From Bacteroidota bacterium (GTDB lineage Bacteria > Bacteroidota > Bacteroidia > Bacteroidales > GCA-2748055): a DNA stretch of 6,607 bases. This document shows positions 5,774 to 6,607 of this stretch, piece by piece. A program made the position numbers and the translations under genes. The notes beneath the pieces were generated by a model. The model saw only the letters and a program-made list of their open reading frames with translations, was not told the origin of the DNA and did not search any database. Numbering within the stretch: the stretch's first letter is position 1; every line of letters begins with the position of its first letter. The stretch lies in assembly GCA_030592605.1 (NCBI GenBank), contig JAUVIT010000105.1:1-6607 (forward strand), read 5' to 3'.

Positions 5774-6607
5774 TTAATCTTCCGGGACAAACTGGCCCGG
5801 GTCCATCTTGAGGAGCAGGGGACGCTTGTATTTTCCCAGGGTATAGATGCCAGCTAAAACGGCAATGCCCTGATCAGAGGTCTGGATAAAATCCCGCACC
5901 TCGACCCGCTCGTCAAACTCCCTTGTAAGGGTGTTTACCAGAGAATCCGTTTCAAGGTCATATTGATAGACCACCAGGGAGTTATCGTTGGTCTGTGAGA
6001 GATACAGGGCAAATTGATCCTCATCCGTGATAAGGGATCCGGCCATCACTGCAGCCCGGTAGGTGAGTTCATACAGGGGCTCTGCAGGAAGATCTTTGAT
6101 ATTCCCACTGCTCAGTACGTCAATTTCAGTACCGGCCATGATGTAATTGTTTCCTTCGTAATAACTGGTGAGCCCAAAAAGAGCTCCCGATTTCTGAATT
6201 AAGGAAGAAATTCCTTCTTCGATCTGGAATGAGTAAATATCGCCAGTGGCCGCAAGGGAGGAGATATCGAGGAACACAGTACGCAGGGTATAGTTGTAGA
6301 AGCAGTTCACGAAATATCCGCTACCAGAAGTGTTGCTGTAGGCCCCGATAAAGAAGGGATAGTCCTGTCCGGTCTTGTTCAGGTGGCGCTGAACCAGGTA
6401 CTCCAGGTCGGTATTTACAGGCAATTTGTTGCTACGTTGCAGTTGGAAATTGCTGTTGTATTTTGATATCCATGAGGAGCGGGTCACAAAATCATATCCC
6501 AGTACCACCAGGTTTCCCTGCTCGTCGCTGTAGGAGGAAAGCGGCATGGTCATATCCAGTGCATGCTGAGCTGTTTCCATTCCGTTGCCGGGATCAATAC
6601 TAATCAC
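5774..6607 (-). CDS. Unrecognised protein, C-terminal 277 residues, probably extracytoplasmic and beta-rich (5' end outside window)
   Basis: I do not recognise a named family. The frame is open to the window edge on the minus strand. The GTG at 6605-6607 is most likely an internal valine codon, so the true start lies beyond the window. The stop is TAA (read from 5776 to 5774). The sequence is rich in aromatic, Asn, Ser and Thr residues with alternating hydrophobic strands. Strand patterns of similar shape recur: EQGNLVVLGYDF then SWISKYNSNF (fragment residues 29-54), and DQGIAVLAGIYTLGKYKRPLLLKMD (245-269). These resemble blades of a beta-propeller, as in secreted or lipoprotein sensors of Bacteroidota. 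No type IX sorting domain is present at its C-terminus, which ends in FVPED. It converges with DUF1501, so it belongs to a different transcript. Confidence 0.75.
   Translation of the reverse strand: MISIDPGNGMETAQHALDMTMPLSSYSDEQGNLVVLGYDFVTRSSWISKYNSNFQLQRSNKLPVNTDLEYLVQRHLNKTGQDYPFFIGAYSNTSGSGYFVNCFYNYTLRTVFLDISSLAATGDIYSFQIEEGISSLIQKSGALFGLTSYYEGNNYIMAGTEIDVLSSGNIKDLPAEPLYELTYRAAVMAGSLITDEDQFALYLSQTNDNSLVVYQYDLETDSLVNTLTREFDERVEVRDFIQTSDQGIAVLAGIYTLGKYKRPLLLKMDPGQFVPED

Noticed and set aside
5782..5800. CCGGG/CCCGG stem with nine-base loop as a terminator for the convergent genes
   Set aside because: It lies inside the minus-strand coding region and has no T-tract on either strand, so it does not fit an intrinsic terminator. 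G/C-rich codons explain it adequately.
6605..6607. GTG as the true start of the minus-strand gene
   Set aside because: It falls exactly at the window edge. The protein begins mid-domain with no signal sequence, so the frame almost certainly continues beyond the window.

Overview
The window is 6.6 kb of dense bacterial chromosome that reads as Bacteroidota. Three things in the sequence point there. The DUF1501 protein ends in a type IX secretion (Por) sorting domain of the kind confined to that phylum. No internal start codon has a convincing Shine-Dalgarno sequence in front of it. The upstream bases of several starts are A/T-rich. I cannot place it to genus.

Layout: bases 1-2323 hold a tightly packed plus-strand cluster. 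It runs from the 3' end of glucose-6-phosphate dehydrogenase (zwf), through a complete 6-phosphogluconolactonase (pgl, sharing one base with zwf), to a complete kynureninase (kynU, two bases after pgl). The first two are the opening steps of the oxidative pentose phosphate pathway, which makes NADPH and leads to ribose-5-phosphate. The third cleaves kynurenine or 3-hydroxykynurenine in tryptophan degradation or NAD synthesis. After a 99-base gap with no gene, bases 2423-5772 hold a DUF1800 gene and, five bases later, a DUF1501 gene. The DUF1501 product carries a twin-arginine-like N-terminus and a C-terminal type IX sorting domain, so it is predicted to be exported and then displayed on or released from the cell surface. 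Bases 5774-6607 hold, on the minus strand, the C-terminal 277 residues of an unrecognised, probably extracytoplasmic protein with beta-propeller-like strand patterns. It converges on DUF1501 with a single base between the two stop codons.

How the genes work together: the zwf-pgl overlap is ordinary pathway clustering, while kynU joined to it is less obvious and may reflect a shared link through NADPH and PRPP/NAD supply. The DUF1800-DUF1501 pair is a recurrent but functionally uncharacterised two-gene unit and is the least understood biology here. I found no RNA gene, CRISPR array, insertion sequence, phage gene or attachment site.
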